Positions 42,902-52,204 of a stretch of 64,000 nucleotides of DNA are shown piece by piece. Position numbers and translations under genes: made by a program. The DNA is from Paenibacillus radicis (ex Xue et al. 2023) (GTDB lineage: Bacteria > Bacillota > Bacilli > Paenibacillales > NBRC-103111). The notes under the pieces were generated by a model that had not been told where the DNA came from, did no database searches, and saw only the letters and a list, made by a program, of their open reading frames with translations. The DNA is taken from NCBI RefSeq assembly GCF_024722015.1, contig NZ_JANQBD010000035.1, forward strand, positions 18,075 through 82,074, read 5' to 3'. Every line of letters starts with the position of its first letter. Position 1 is the stretch's first letter.

Positions 42902-44077
42902 TTGGCAGATTTGCAGGCATTACAGCAAACTTTTGAAGAACAGTACGGACGTGAGGGTGCGGGAACGCTTCACGTGTTTCATGCACCGGGCAGGGTTAAC
43001 TTGATCGGAGAGCACACCGATTACAACGGAGGTTATGTATTTCCGGCTGCATTGACCTTTGGCACTACGATGCTAATTCGCAAACGCGGTGATGACCAGA
43101 TTGGATTTGCCTCAACCAACTTTACTTTACACAAACAAATTTCCATTCACAATATAGCGTTTGATTCCTCCGATGACTGGATTAACTACCCGAAGGGAAT
43201 TATCGCTAAAATTCAGGAACAGGGTTTGTCGGTAGGAGGCTATGATATTTTGTACAGCGGTGCTATTCCGAATGGCTCCGGGCTGTCTTCCTCGGCTTCT
43301 ATTGAAGTTGTGACAGCCTTCGCATTGTTAACCCTGGAAGGTCATGACGTGGATAAGGTTCAGATTGCCTTGTTAGCGCAAAAAGCTGAGAATGAATTCA
43401 TGGGCGTTAATTGCGGGATTATGGATCAGTTTGCGGTAGCTATGGGCAAGCAGGACCACGCGATTCTGCTAATGTGCGACACGCTAGAGTACAAACATGT
43501 ACCCTTCCAGAGCGGTGAATACAAGCTGGTTATCGGCAATACGAACAAGAAACGTGGATTAGTCGATTCAGCTTACAATGAAAGAAGAGCTCAGTGTGAG
43601 CAAGCGGTAAAGTACCTTCAAGCGCAATTTCCACAATTGACTTTGCTGGGCCAGCTAAGTCTAGAGCAATTCAATGGGGCGCAGCATCTGATCCCGGACG
43701 AAGTCGTGCGTAAGCGGGCTCAGCATGTTGTGGAGGAAATTGACCGTGTGCTGCGGTCGATGGAGGTGCTGGAGCGAAATGATCTGAACGTGTTCGGCCA
43801 ATTGATGATTGATTCTCATAACTCGCTTCGCGATTTGTACGAGGTGACTTGCCTGGAGCTTGATGTGATGGTGGAGGAAGCTCTGAAGGTACCGGGTGTA
43901 CTGGGTTCGCGGATGACAGGAGCAGGCTTTGGAGGGTGTACCGTATCTTTGGTGCATCAGGATAGTGTGTCTGCATTTATAGAGCAGGTAGGAGCCGCAT
44001 ACACTGAGAAGGTCGGCTTAATCGCGGACTTCTATGTGTGCGATATCGGTGATGGAGTGAAGGAAGTTGTAGCTTGA
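42902..44077 (+). CDS. galK: Galactokinase
   Basis: 391-residue GHMP kinase phosphorylating galactose at C1, first step of the Leloir pathway. GGCGGTG (42889-42895) lies 6 nt before TTG 42902; the GTG at 42893 is inside that site. Landmarks are the galactose signature GRVNLIGEHTDYNGGYVFP (about 28-46), the ATP loop PNGSGLSSSASIEV and the C-terminal MTGAGFGGCTVSLV. A TATACT at about 42826 may be the -10. First gene of galKET. Confidence 0.97.
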   Translation: MADLQALQQTFEEQYGREGAGTLHVFHAPGRVNLIGEHTDYNGGYVFPAALTFGTTMLIRKRGDDQIGFASTNFTLHKQISIHNIAFDSSDDWINYPKGIIAKIQEQGLSVGGYDILYSGAIPNGSGLSSSASIEVVTAFALLTLEGHDVDKVQIALLAQKAENEFMGVNCGIMDQFAVAMGKQDHAILLMCDTLEYKHVPFQSGEYKLVIGNTNKKRGLVDSAYNERRAQCEQAVKYLQAQFPQLTLLGQLSLEQFNGAQHLIPDEVVRKRAQHVVEEIDRVLRSMEVLERNDLNVFGQLMIDSHNSLRDLYEVTCLELDVMVEEALKVPGVLGSRMTGAGFGGCTVSLVHQDSVSAFIEQVGAAYTEKVGLIADFYVCDIGDGVKEVVA

Positions 44078-44105
44078 ATTTCTAAACAATTGGGGAGGTA
44101 GAATC

Positions 44106-45092
44106 ATGGCTGTATTGGTGACAGGCGGAGCTGGGTACATCGGTTCGCATACAGTAGCGGAGCTGTTAGCCCGCAATGAAGAGGTAGTGGTAGTTGATAA
44201 TTTACAGCAGGGTCACCGGGAAGCGGTATTGGGCGGCAAGCTGTATGAAGGCGATATTCGCGATGCGGCATTTATGGATAAAGTATTTCAAGAAAATGAG
44301 ATCGATGCAGTGATTCATTTTGCAGCCAATTCATTGGTCGGAGAAAGCATGCAGAATCCCGGCAAATACTACCACAACAACGTATACGGCACCTTGTGCT
44401 TGCTGGAGAAAATGAATGAGTATGGCGTAAAAAAGATCGTATTCTCATCCACCGCGGCTACTTATGGGGAGCCGGAGAATTTGCCTATTCTCGAAAGCGA
44501 CCGGACGCTACCGACTAACGCTTACGGTGAAACGAAGCTGGCGATGGAGAAAATGATGCGTTGGTTCGATGTAGCACATGGCATCAAATATGTCTCGCTG
44601 CGCTACTTCAATGCCGCTGGAGCTCATAAGAGCGGACGTATTGGGGAGGATCATGCGCCTGAGACTCATTTGATCCCTATTATATTGCAGGTGGCGTTGG
44701 GACAACGCCCGCATATTTCTATCTACGGTGAAGATTACGCTACACCGGATGGCACATGCGTCCGCGACTATATTCATGTCACCGATTTATCGGACGCACA
44801 TATTCTAGCTGTTGCCAAGCTGCGCAATGGCGGCGAAAGCAGTGTCTATAACCTTGGCAATGGCAAAGGGTTTTCGGTTAAGGAGGTTATCGAGATCGCC
44901 CGCAAGGTGACGGAACACCCGATTCCGGCTGTTGTGGAAGCACGCCGCGCAGGCGATCCGGCAACTCTCGTGGCCTCGTCTGAACGTACGAGAGCAGAGC
45001 TCGGCTGGAAGCCGCAGCACGATAGTCTGGAGCAGATCATTCAGACGGCATGGGCATGGCATCAAGGCCATCCAAACGGCTACGCTAACTAA
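44106..45092 (+). CDS. galE: UDP-glucose 4-epimerase
   Basis: 328-residue extended SDR interconverting UDP-galactose and UDP-glucose with tightly bound NAD. The dinucleotide loop is VTGGAGYIGSHT (4-15), with VVDNLQQGHREAV next. The catalytic Ser is in FSSTAATYGEP and the Tyr/Lys pair in NAYGETKLAMEK; HYFRYFNAAGA-type phrasing appears as LRYFNAAGAH. GGGGAGG precedes the ATG. It begins 28 bp after galK. Confidence 0.97.
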   Translation: MAVLVTGGAGYIGSHTVAELLARNEEVVVVDNLQQGHREAVLGGKLYEGDIRDAAFMDKVFQENEIDAVIHFAANSLVGESMQNPGKYYHNNVYGTLCLLEKMNEYGVKKIVFSSTAATYGEPENLPILESDRTLPTNAYGETKLAMEKMMRWFDVAHGIKYVSLRYFNAAGAHKSGRIGEDHAPETHLIPIILQVALGQRPHISIYGEDYATPDGTCVRDYIHVTDLSDAHILAVAKLRNGGESSVYNLGNGKGFSVKEVIEIARKVTEHPIPAVVEARRAGDPATLVASSERTRAELGWKPQHDSLEQIIQTAWAWHQGHPNGYAN

Positions 45093-45129
45093 GCGCAGTG
45101 CTTAAGGAACGGATAGGAGGAGCATCACG

Positions 45130-46734
45130 ATGGAAGAAGCAATAGAAAGGCAGGCGGCTGCGGGGCGTGATCCTCTTGCGCAGGCAGCTGCTGCGCAGGA
45201 TATTGAAAAGCTGATTAAGTTCGGCATTAGGCGCAAGCTGCTGAGCCCGATTGACAGCTACGCTGCACGCAATGCGCTGCTTGAGCTGCTGCGGATCGAC
45301 GAACCTTATACAGGAGAGGTTGAGGAGCCTGCTTCCGAGAGTGTGGTGGAGCTGCTCGAGCCTTTGCTCGATTATGCCGCTGTGACAGGTATTCTCGCAG
45401 ATAATAATACGACGCTGCGCGACTTGCTGGATGCGAAAATAATGGGCTGCTTGATGCCGCGCCAGTCAGAGGTGGCCAACCGTTTCTGGAGCATCTCCAG
45501 TCAACAAGGTGTGGAGCGGGCGACCGATGATTTCTATCAGCTCTGTATGGATTCTAACTACATCCGGATGGACCGGATTGCCAAGAATCAATACTGGCTT
45601 ACGCCGACGGAATATGGCGATTTAGAAATCACGGTTAATTTGTCCAAGCCGGAAAAGGATCCTAAAGAAATTGCGCTGCTGAAGACAGCGCCTCAAAGCA
45701 ATTACCCCAAATGTCTGCTCTGTATCGACAATGTCGGCTATGCAGGTCGGATTAACCATCCGGCAAGGCAGAATCTGAGAGTCATTCCTCTGCAGCTCGA
45801 TGGGGATGCGTGGTACCTTCAGTATTCGCCTTACGTTTATTATAATGAGCACAGCATTATTTTCGATCAGCAGCATAGGCCGATGAAAACATCGCCTCAC
45901 ACCTTTTATCGGTTGCTTGATTTTATCGATCAATTTCCGCATTATTTCATCGGCTCGAATGCCGATTTACCGATTGTAGGCGGGTCGATCCTTAATCACG
46001 ACCATTTTCAGGGCGGCAAGCATAAGTTTGCCATGGAAAAAGCTCCAGTTGAGCACAGCTTTACTAGCCCGGAGTACCCGAATGTAAGACTCGGGATCGT
46101 CAAATGGCCGATGTCGGTCATCCGTATGTCGAGTCATAATAAAATGCTGCTGCTTAAGCTGGCGGAGACGATCTTGAACACCTGGAAGGGTTACAGCGAC
46201 CAGGGCAATGAGATTATTGCCTACACGGAACAAGCTGGAGTGAGCATTTCTCATAATACAGTAACCCCTATTGCTAGAAATAATGCGAGCGGCGAATATG
46301 AGTTGGATCTTGTCCTGCGAAACAATCGTACGAACGAGGAGCATCCAGACGGCATATTCCATCCTCATAAGGAGCTCCACCATGTTAAAAAAGAGAACAT
46401 CGGCTTAATCGAGGTCATGGGCTTGGCTGTACTGCCGGGTCGACTTAAGGAAGAGCTGGAGCTGCTTTCTCAAATATTGACAGGTAATCTCCTGTTTGAT
46501 GGAAAGATCATCGATCAATCCGATCATCCTCTATACAAGCATACAGCCTGGATCGATGAACTGATCTCTGCACATGGCAGCAATCTCACTGCAGAGGCGG
46601 CTCAGAAAGTGCTGCAGTCCGCAGTGGGGCATAAATTTGCCGATGTGCTTAGGGATGCGGGTGTTTATAAACGTGATGAGCAAGGTATCTCCGGTTTCAT
46701 AGCTTTCCTTGACTCTTTAGGCTTCAGGCGATAA
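45130..46734 (+). CDS. galT: Galactose-1-phosphate uridylyltransferase (Gram-positive GalT2 type)
   Basis: 534-residue enzyme exchanging uridylyl between UDP-glucose and galactose-1-phosphate. It is the long Firmicutes form, unrelated in length to the 350-residue proteobacterial GalT. Landmarks: LMPRQSEVANRFW (about 115), PKCLLCIDNVGYAGRINHPARQN, the SPYVYYNEHSII block and NHDHFQGGKHKFAMEKAP, which carries the histidines of the active site; FHPHKELHHVKKENIGLIEVMG follows. GGAGGAG precedes the ATG. Last gene of galKET. Confidence 0.96.
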   Translation: MEEAIERQAAAGRDPLAQAAAAQDIEKLIKFGIRRKLLSPIDSYAARNALLELLRIDEPYTGEVEEPASESVVELLEPLLDYAAVTGILADNNTTLRDLLDAKIMGCLMPRQSEVANRFWSISSQQGVERATDDFYQLCMDSNYIRMDRIAKNQYWLTPTEYGDLEITVNLSKPEKDPKEIALLKTAPQSNYPKCLLCIDNVGYAGRINHPARQNLRVIPLQLDGDAWYLQYSPYVYYNEHSIIFDQQHRPMKTSPHTFYRLLDFIDQFPHYFIGSNADLPIVGGSILNHDHFQGGKHKFAMEKAPVEHSFTSPEYPNVRLGIVKWPMSVIRMSSHNKMLLLKLAETILNTWKGYSDQGNEIIAYTEQAGVSISHNTVTPIARNNASGEYELDLVLRNNRTNEEHPDGIFHPHKELHHVKKENIGLIEVMGLAVLPGRLKEELELLSQILTGNLLFDGKIIDQSDHPLYKHTAWIDELISAHGSNLTAEAAQKVLQSAVGHKFADVLRDAGVYKRDEQGISGFIAFLDSLGFRR

Positions 46735-46836
46735 TCGTGAGATTGGTTGATGCAGTGTTAGCTTATGACCGGAGTGGTGCGCTCTTCCGAGTGGCTTTCC
46801 GGCGATGAGTCTCCTCCTCGCACGCGGAGCGTACAG

Positions 46837-46877
46837 CATCACCCTTCTTATCTTCGGATGAGGAGGGTGATGTTTTT
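46837..46877 (+). terminator. Rho-independent terminator of galKET
   Basis: CATCACCCT with CTT pairs with GAGGAGGGTGATG around TCTTCGG, followed by TTTTTG. Confidence 0.85.
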
Positions 46878-47124
46878 GCGTGCAAAAAAAACGATAATTA
46901 TTATGTGAAATAAAGAACAAGGTCCGAGTCGGTCAGGCGATTTCCGCTAAAAAACGAATGAATCATGTGAGGTTATCGTCGAATGAACGCCTTTTTCGTA
47001 TTATTTAGGAAATTTTATATGAAAATTTGTAAAAAAACGTTGTTTTTATCTCACATCCGCACAAAGTCTGTGTTATAATTGTTCACATTATCGTAACGCA
47101 GGACTTAGGTCTGGGGGAGATCGT
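46878..47124. promoter_or_regulatory. Regulatory region upstream of chemoreceptor gene
   Basis: No gene. A Fur/PerR-like 7-1-7 sequence, CGATAAT-T-ATTATGT, is at 46892-46906, with 11 of 14 half-site bases matching the Fur form TGATAAT/ATTATCA. An exact extended -10, TGTTATAAT, is at 47071-47079, 46 nt before the start codon. Both are single short motif matches. Confidence 0.35.
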
Positions 47125-49335
47125 ATGTTTGATTGGTTGGGGTTTAAGAAAGGCTTGCCGTTGTGGTGGTCCTGCCGTTTAAATCGCGGGATGAAGGAGG
47201 ATGTAGAGGATATTTTTGAAGGTATTGCCAGTACCCGCATGGAGTTATTAAAAAGTTGGACGAACGAATACTGGTCTCATTTGGACAGGCTGTTGGAACA
47301 GATGGGTTCGCTGGAAGTGGAGCGGAGTAATTCTCCCGAGCTTTGGAGTGCGGCCGTCGATAAATTGTTTGCAGCAGCTGGAAACCGAGCCTCTGATTTT
47401 TCTGAAATTTTTTTATTAGATGAAGAAGCTGCTGTAACATTCTCGTCATATGCGGCTCACGTCGGTGTGCGGTATGGGGGAAGAGCTCCCTTTTCCAAGG
47501 GATTGGAGTATTCGAATAGCGGGAAAAAATGCTTGTTCGGTCCATTTGCAGATGCATTAACTGAACAAATCGGACCCAGCACATCTGCATTCCACGATAA
47601 AATGACTTTGCTCTACATCATTCCTTTGATGAAAGAGGGCAAGCGCGTGGGGGCGTTATGCGGTCGGGTGCCTAATGATGTAATTGGTGATTTGATCCAG
47701 CGTGAATCCGGCCATGTATATCCGGACTCTGGGGATAACTATATTTTTATGGCACGGCCGGGCTTGAACTCGCAGATTGCTCCTGGTACAGCATTGTCTC
47801 GAAGCCGGTTTGAAGACCGCACCTTCACCTTTGGTGAGAATTTGAAGGATGGGGTCACGACGGATTGGGGTACTGTGAGTGTGAAGGAGCATACGGAGCT
47901 GGAGCTGATGTTTACTGATCCTGCGACTGGCATGCTGCATCCTGGTGTAGCCAACACGATAGCTAACGGCAGCAATCTGTTCGTAACGTTCCCGGGCTAT
48001 TCCGATTACCGTCATATTTCTGTAATAGGCAAGGGGGTTACCTTCCAGCTTCCGCATTGTCCTGATGTTTGGGGGATGATGTGCGAAGGAGATTTGGAAG
48101 AGGTGTACCGGATTCGCAGCATTCGCTGGAAATTGACGCGGTTGCAGCTTCCGCTGCTGGGTGGTTTTGCCTTGTTGTCGGCAGTGTTGGTCTACTTGAT
48201 CATGGGTCAAATGTCTCCGTGGATTGTCGCTTGTGTGATTGGGGCATTCAATTTACTTTATGGGCTTTTGATTGCGTGGACTCTTCATAAAAAGGGCTCG
48301 CAGCCGGTAGTGGATAATTTGCATAAAATTAATCAGTTCATCCGTATTAATGCCGAGGGCAAGGGTGACTTGACCCAGCGGTTGGAGCATGGGCAATTCA
48401 TGCATGACGAGACCAAGGAGCTAGCCATGTGGATCAACAATATGATCGACTCCTTGGAAGGAATTATGCTGCAGGTTAAACAGGCCGCCTCGGATGTGTT
48501 GTCCAGCCAGCATGTTCTCACGGTTTCGACTGTGAATACAGAAGGCTCCACAGAGAGAATGAGTGGGAAAATCCATGATATGATCCGAAGTATCCGCAGA
48601 CAGCTGAAGGATATTGACGTTGCCAAGGATGTTGTGGGCGATATGCAGGGGACGCTGCGTGTGCTTGAAGACAAGGCGTCCGAGCAAATAGCTGTAGCAC
48701 AGAGTGAAGTGGAGCGTATTGGCGATAAAATGAGGCAAATCTCCACCAAGGTGGCGGATACGAATAAGACGATCCTGACCTTTATGGAAACGACGCAAAA
48801 AATCAAAAATGTCCTTCAAGTCATAGAAGAAATATCCAGTCAGACCAATCTGCTGTCGCTCAATGCTTCAATTGAGGCAGCTCGTGTCGGGGAGCATGGT
48901 AAAGGCTTTGCTGTCGTTGCCGGTGAAATAAGGAAGCTGGCTGACCTTACGCGCAAATCTACCGAAGAAATTAATGATACCGTCCAGCTGATTTATAAAA
49001 ATGCTAAAGAAGCCTTTCAATCAATGGAAGAAGGAACACAGGTAGTTGCTGAGGGTACTCAGCTTGTCGCTGCGGCATCGGAAATTTTGAGCGGCGCAAG
49101 CGCGGAGGAATCATTAAAGACGCAAGTGGTTGACGAGGTAGTAGGATTGATGGAGAAAATTGCTGAGGTCAGTATGGAAAATCGCCAAATTTCTACAGAG
49201 GTTGAGGGCAAGGTTCAGGAGCTGCTCGCAGACATTGTTAATGTGCGCCATACCTCCAGTCATGTGGAAGCTATTACGGACTTCTTGCAGCAGCTGGTGG
49301 ATCAGTTCCGCCTAACGGAAACCCGCAGGAGATAG
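47125..49335 (+). CDS. Chemoreceptor with cytoplasmic sensor and membrane hairpin
   Basis: 736-residue methyl-accepting protein with unusual topology. No membrane helix occurs in the first 340 residues, which form the sensor (about 20-335); the segment RISVIGKGVTF and CPDVWGMMCEGD closes it. Two adjacent helices (about 343-364 and 368-390) make a membrane hairpin, so both ends should be cytoplasmic. A HAMP-like linker (to about 445) and the signalling domain follow, with SSQTNLLSLNASIEAARVGE and GFAVVAGEIRKLADL. GGGGGAGA precedes the ATG. Ligand unknown. A weak terminator hairpin follows. Confidence 0.93.
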   Translation: MFDWLGFKKGLPLWWSCRLNRGMKEDVEDIFEGIASTRMELLKSWTNEYWSHLDRLLEQMGSLEVERSNSPELWSAAVDKLFAAAGNRASDFSEIFLLDEEAAVTFSSYAAHVGVRYGGRAPFSKGLEYSNSGKKCLFGPFADALTEQIGPSTSAFHDKMTLLYIIPLMKEGKRVGALCGRVPNDVIGDLIQRESGHVYPDSGDNYIFMARPGLNSQIAPGTALSRSRFEDRTFTFGENLKDGVTTDWGTVSVKEHTELELMFTDPATGMLHPGVANTIANGSNLFVTFPGYSDYRHISVIGKGVTFQLPHCPDVWGMMCEGDLEEVYRIRSIRWKLTRLQLPLLGGFALLSAVLVYLIMGQMSPWIVACVIGAFNLLYGLLIAWTLHKKGSQPVVDNLHKINQFIRINAEGKGDLTQRLEHGQFMHDETKELAMWINNMIDSLEGIMLQVKQAASDVLSSQHVLTVSTVNTEGSTERMSGKIHDMIRSIRRQLKDIDVAKDVVGDMQGTLRVLEDKASEQIAVAQSEVERIGDKMRQISTKVADTNKTILTFMETTQKIKNVLQVIEEISSQTNLLSLNASIEAARVGEHGKGFAVVAGEIRKLADLTRKSTEEINDTVQLIYKNAKEAFQSMEEGTQVVAEGTQLVAAASEILSGASAEESLKTQVVDEVVGLMEKIAEVSMENRQISTEVEGKVQELLADIVNVRHTSSHVEAITDFLQQLVDQFRLTETRRR

Positions 49336-49359
49336 GTGTTACATACGTTTGGAAAATAT

Positions 49360-49394
49360 GCCGCCCCGTCCATTATGGATTTGGGGTGGTATTT
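49360..49394 (+). terminator. Probable terminator
   Basis: CCGCCCC (49361-49367) pairs with GGGGTGG (49383-49389, one G-T pair) around a TCCA/TGGA inner helix; only a short TATTT follows. Confidence 0.45.
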
Positions 49395-49468
49395 GCGTTT
49401 GCGGAATCAAATGTCGACATGAGGCTATACTGAAATAGGTGCTGTATCAACAACACAAATTATGTAAA

Positions 49469-49487
49469 AAATAATTGTTAATTATTT
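49469..49487. repeat. AT-rich palindrome upstream of the ATP-grasp promoter
   Basis: AAATAATT-GTT-AATTATTT, 8-bp perfect arms, ending 10 nt before the -35 box. It may be a regulator site or simple AT richness. Confidence 0.35.
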
Positions 49488-49497
49488 GTCATGTATA

Positions 49498-49526
49498 TTG
49501 ACACAAAAAGCGCTGAGGCATATGAT
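49498..49526 (+). promoter_or_regulatory. Consensus-like sigma-A promoter of the ATP-grasp operon
   Basis: TTGACA (49498-49503), exactly 17 nt, TATGAT (49521-49526). The coding start is 104 nt downstream, leaving a leader of nearly 100 nt. Confidence 0.65.
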
Positions 49527-49630
49527 AGTAGGTATAAAGGTTCTGAATATTCGGATTTTGGAGTGTTTTTATTGATTTTGCGTCATATAATATAACATTA
49601 AACATAAAAAGAGGGGAGGGACTGGTTAGG

Positions 49631-51124
49631 GTGTACGGTTTTTACGCATCCAATACCGAACATCATATGGCGATGATCAACCGTTCCCACAATACTCCAT
49701 ATCCACTGGAGTCATTCTATGATGAAATGTTTATGCAGGACTTGCTGGTGCGCCCTCACTATCAGCAGGCACACAGTTGTTTCTCCAAAATGAAGGGTGA
49801 AGAGCTTGCTGCCAAGCAAAAGGCGATGAACCGGCGCATGCTGGAGGAAGGGATTACGTTTACGCTCTATCAGCCTGAGCAATCGCAGCCGCTGGAGAGA
49901 ACGATTCCCTTCGATATGATACCGAGGGTTATCCCTGGTGATGAGTGGGCCATGCTTGAGCGAGGGCTGCTGCAAAGAGTCAAAGCGTTGAATCAATTTC
50001 TTCACGACATGTACCATAAACAAAATATGATAGCTGAGGGTCTTATTCCTAGAAAAATGATCGTAGGCAATCGTTATTTCAGGCCTGAGATGATGCATAT
50101 TGATGTTCCTGGCGGGGTTTACATGGCTACCTCTGGAATTGATCTGATACGTGACGCAGATGGACGTTATTATGTGTTGGAGGATAATCTGCGCTCTCCA
50201 TCGGGTTTCTCGTATTTATTCAAAGGCAGATCCATCATGAACCAGTTATTTCCAGAGCTAACCTTCTCCAGTTCTATCCGTGACGTGGAGCACAGCTTAA
50301 ATCATTTTCTTTCGTCACTTCGTAGTCTGTCCCCATCTCGAAAGTCCGAGCCGGTCATTGCCTTGCTTACACCTGGTGAATTCAATTCCGCTTATTATGA
50401 GCATGCCTTCTTGGCTCAACAGATGGGGATTCATCTGGTTGAGGGACGCGATTTGGTAGCTATAGACCATAAAATTTATATTCGCAACATGAAAGGACTG
50501 CAGCAGGTAGATGTGCTGTATAGTCGGATTGATGATGATTTTCTCGACCCGTTGGCCTTCAGGCCTGATTCAATGTTAGGCGTGGCCGGTATTATGAATG
50601 CTTACCGTGCGGGCAATATCGCCATAGCTAATGCTCCCGGGACGGGGATAGCGGACGATAAAGCCATATATGCTTACGTTCCGGATATGATTCGCTACTA
50701 TTTGAATGAAGAGCCTATCTTAAATAATGTGCCAACCTATTTGCTGTCTCGTCCTGATGAGAGGGAGTATGTGCTGGAGAGATTGCATACGATGGTAGTC
50801 AAAGAAACTTCGTTATCCGGCGGCTACGGGATGCTTATCGGTCCAGCGGCTACAGAGCAAGAAATTGAGGCCTTCGCTGAACAAATAAAACTTGATCCAG
50901 AGCGCTATATTGCCCAACCGACCATGCAGCTGTCGCGCGCGCCTGTCATGCTGGATGGGCGAATGGTACCACGGCATATCGATTTGAGGGCGTTTGTTCT
51001 AATGGGTAATGGCAACACTCATATTATTCCAGGCGGCTTAACCCGAGTGGCGCTGAAGGAAGGCTCACTGGTCGTAAACTCTTCGCAGGGTGGGGGCTGC
51101 AAGGATACTTGGGTGCTTGCGTAG
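49631..51124 (+). CDS. Circularly permuted ATP-grasp protein (COG2308 type)
   Basis: 497-residue predicted ATP-dependent carboxylate-amine or peptide ligase. GAGGGGAGGG lies about 10 nt before GTG 49631. The motif order is that of the permuted ATP-grasp group: VLEDNLRSPSGFSYL (about 188-202), an NAPGTGIADDKAIYAYVPD block (about 335), VVKETSLSGGYGMLIGP (about 391-407), and HIDLRAFVLMGN followed by PGGLTRVAL and SSQGGGCKDTW near the end. It heads a three-gene operon with an alpha-E protein and a transglutaminase, a conserved trio proposed in comparative-genomic work on amidoligases to make or cleave a peptide-like product. Substrate unknown. Confidence 0.9.
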   Translation: MYGFYASNTEHHMAMINRSHNTPYPLESFYDEMFMQDLLVRPHYQQAHSCFSKMKGEELAAKQKAMNRRMLEEGITFTLYQPEQSQPLERTIPFDMIPRVIPGDEWAMLERGLLQRVKALNQFLHDMYHKQNMIAEGLIPRKMIVGNRYFRPEMMHIDVPGGVYMATSGIDLIRDADGRYYVLEDNLRSPSGFSYLFKGRSIMNQLFPELTFSSSIRDVEHSLNHFLSSLRSLSPSRKSEPVIALLTPGEFNSAYYEHAFLAQQMGIHLVEGRDLVAIDHKIYIRNMKGLQQVDVLYSRIDDDFLDPLAFRPDSMLGVAGIMNAYRAGNIAIANAPGTGIADDKAIYAYVPDMIRYYLNEEPILNNVPTYLLSRPDEREYVLERLHTMVVKETSLSGGYGMLIGPAATEQEIEAFAEQIKLDPERYIAQPTMQLSRAPVMLDGRMVPRHIDLRAFVLMGNGNTHIIPGGLTRVALKEGSLVVNSSQGGGCKDTWVLA

Positions 51125-51244
51125 AAGGTGATAGATGCATTTAAGGTACTTGTTTATTAGATGTATGTTTGGGAGATGCTTGTTTTGCGGCAACAACTGT
51201 AGTGCAGGAACACCGCTGGTTCAATAAATGAAGAGGTGATGAGC

Positions 51245-52204
51245 ATGCTCAATCGTAATGCAGAGGCTTTGTTCTGGGTAGGTCGGTATGTGGAGCGAGC
51301 AGAAAACCACGCTAGATTGATTGATGTGCATTATCACATTCAGCAGGAAGCTGATTTTCAACATAAGGAGCATAAGTGGGCCCGGTTGATCGATGCATTG
51401 GGTGCCCGTGCTTCGTACGTGCAGCAGTTTGAAGCTTTTACTGAAAAAGATGTGCTCTCATTCATAACACTGGATCGGGGCAATGCCAACTCCTTGTTTT
51501 CCTGCGTCAGTCAAGCGAGGAATAACCTGCGGACGCTTCGGGAGAAGCTGCCGAGCGAGCTTTGGGATACGCTGAACGCGTTCTATCTGTGGCTTGGAGA
51601 AAAGCAGGTGGATGATATCATTAAGGAATCGCCCAATGCTTTCTACAGACAGATTAAAGAACGGATGGCCATGTTCCAGGGTGTGGAGCATTCCGTGATG
51701 CTGAGGCAGAACGAATGGCATTTCATTGAAAGCGGCAGGTTTCTTGAAAGGGCTGAGAATACAGTCCGAATCCTCCAATCCGTAGCGGGAACGCTGTTGG
51801 AGGGGCGAGATATCCCGACCCCTTACCCGAATATGCTGGCTGTATTAAAATCGGTAAGTGGATATCAATCCTTCCGGCGTTTTTATGGGGATGGGATGCA
51901 GGTGGAGCATATAATGGAGTTCATGATAAGAAGTGAGAGCTTTCCTCGATCGATTCAGTTCTCCTTTACCGAATTGGAGAAGCATTTGAAGGGAATTGAG
52001 TTGAAAACTCAGGACTATCATGTCCCTCATGAGAAAGCAATTCGGCAAGCCGGGAAAGTAAAAGCAGAGATGGCATGTCTTGAGTCTGATGAATTCCGGG
52101 CTCAGCAAGTAGCAACGCTTCTGGAGCATTTAACGGCTTCATGTCAAAAGCTTGGCAAGACGATGGCTACCGCCTTCTTTCAATTCGAGGAGGCTACTGC
52201 ATGA
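51245..52204 (+). CDS. Alpha-E domain protein (DUF403)
   Basis: 319-residue all-helical protein. ATG 51245 is chosen because AGAGGTGAT ends 4 nt upstream; GTG 51236 and ATG 51239 lie within that site. The signature is the beginning MLNRNAEALFWVGRYVERAENHARLID, repeated in variant form at FIESGRFLERAENTVRILQ (about 163-181), which suggests internal duplication. Many conserved Arg and Glu residues. Biochemical role unknown; it always accompanies the permuted ATP-grasp protein. The stop overlaps the transglutaminase start as ATGA. Confidence 0.92.
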   Translation: MLNRNAEALFWVGRYVERAENHARLIDVHYHIQQEADFQHKEHKWARLIDALGARASYVQQFEAFTEKDVLSFITLDRGNANSLFSCVSQARNNLRTLREKLPSELWDTLNAFYLWLGEKQVDDIIKESPNAFYRQIKERMAMFQGVEHSVMLRQNEWHFIESGRFLERAENTVRILQSVAGTLLEGRDIPTPYPNMLAVLKSVSGYQSFRRFYGDGMQVEHIMEFMIRSESFPRSIQFSFTELEKHLKGIELKTQDYHVPHEKAIRQAGKVKAEMACLESDEFRAQQVATLLEHLTASCQKLGKTMATAFFQFEEATA

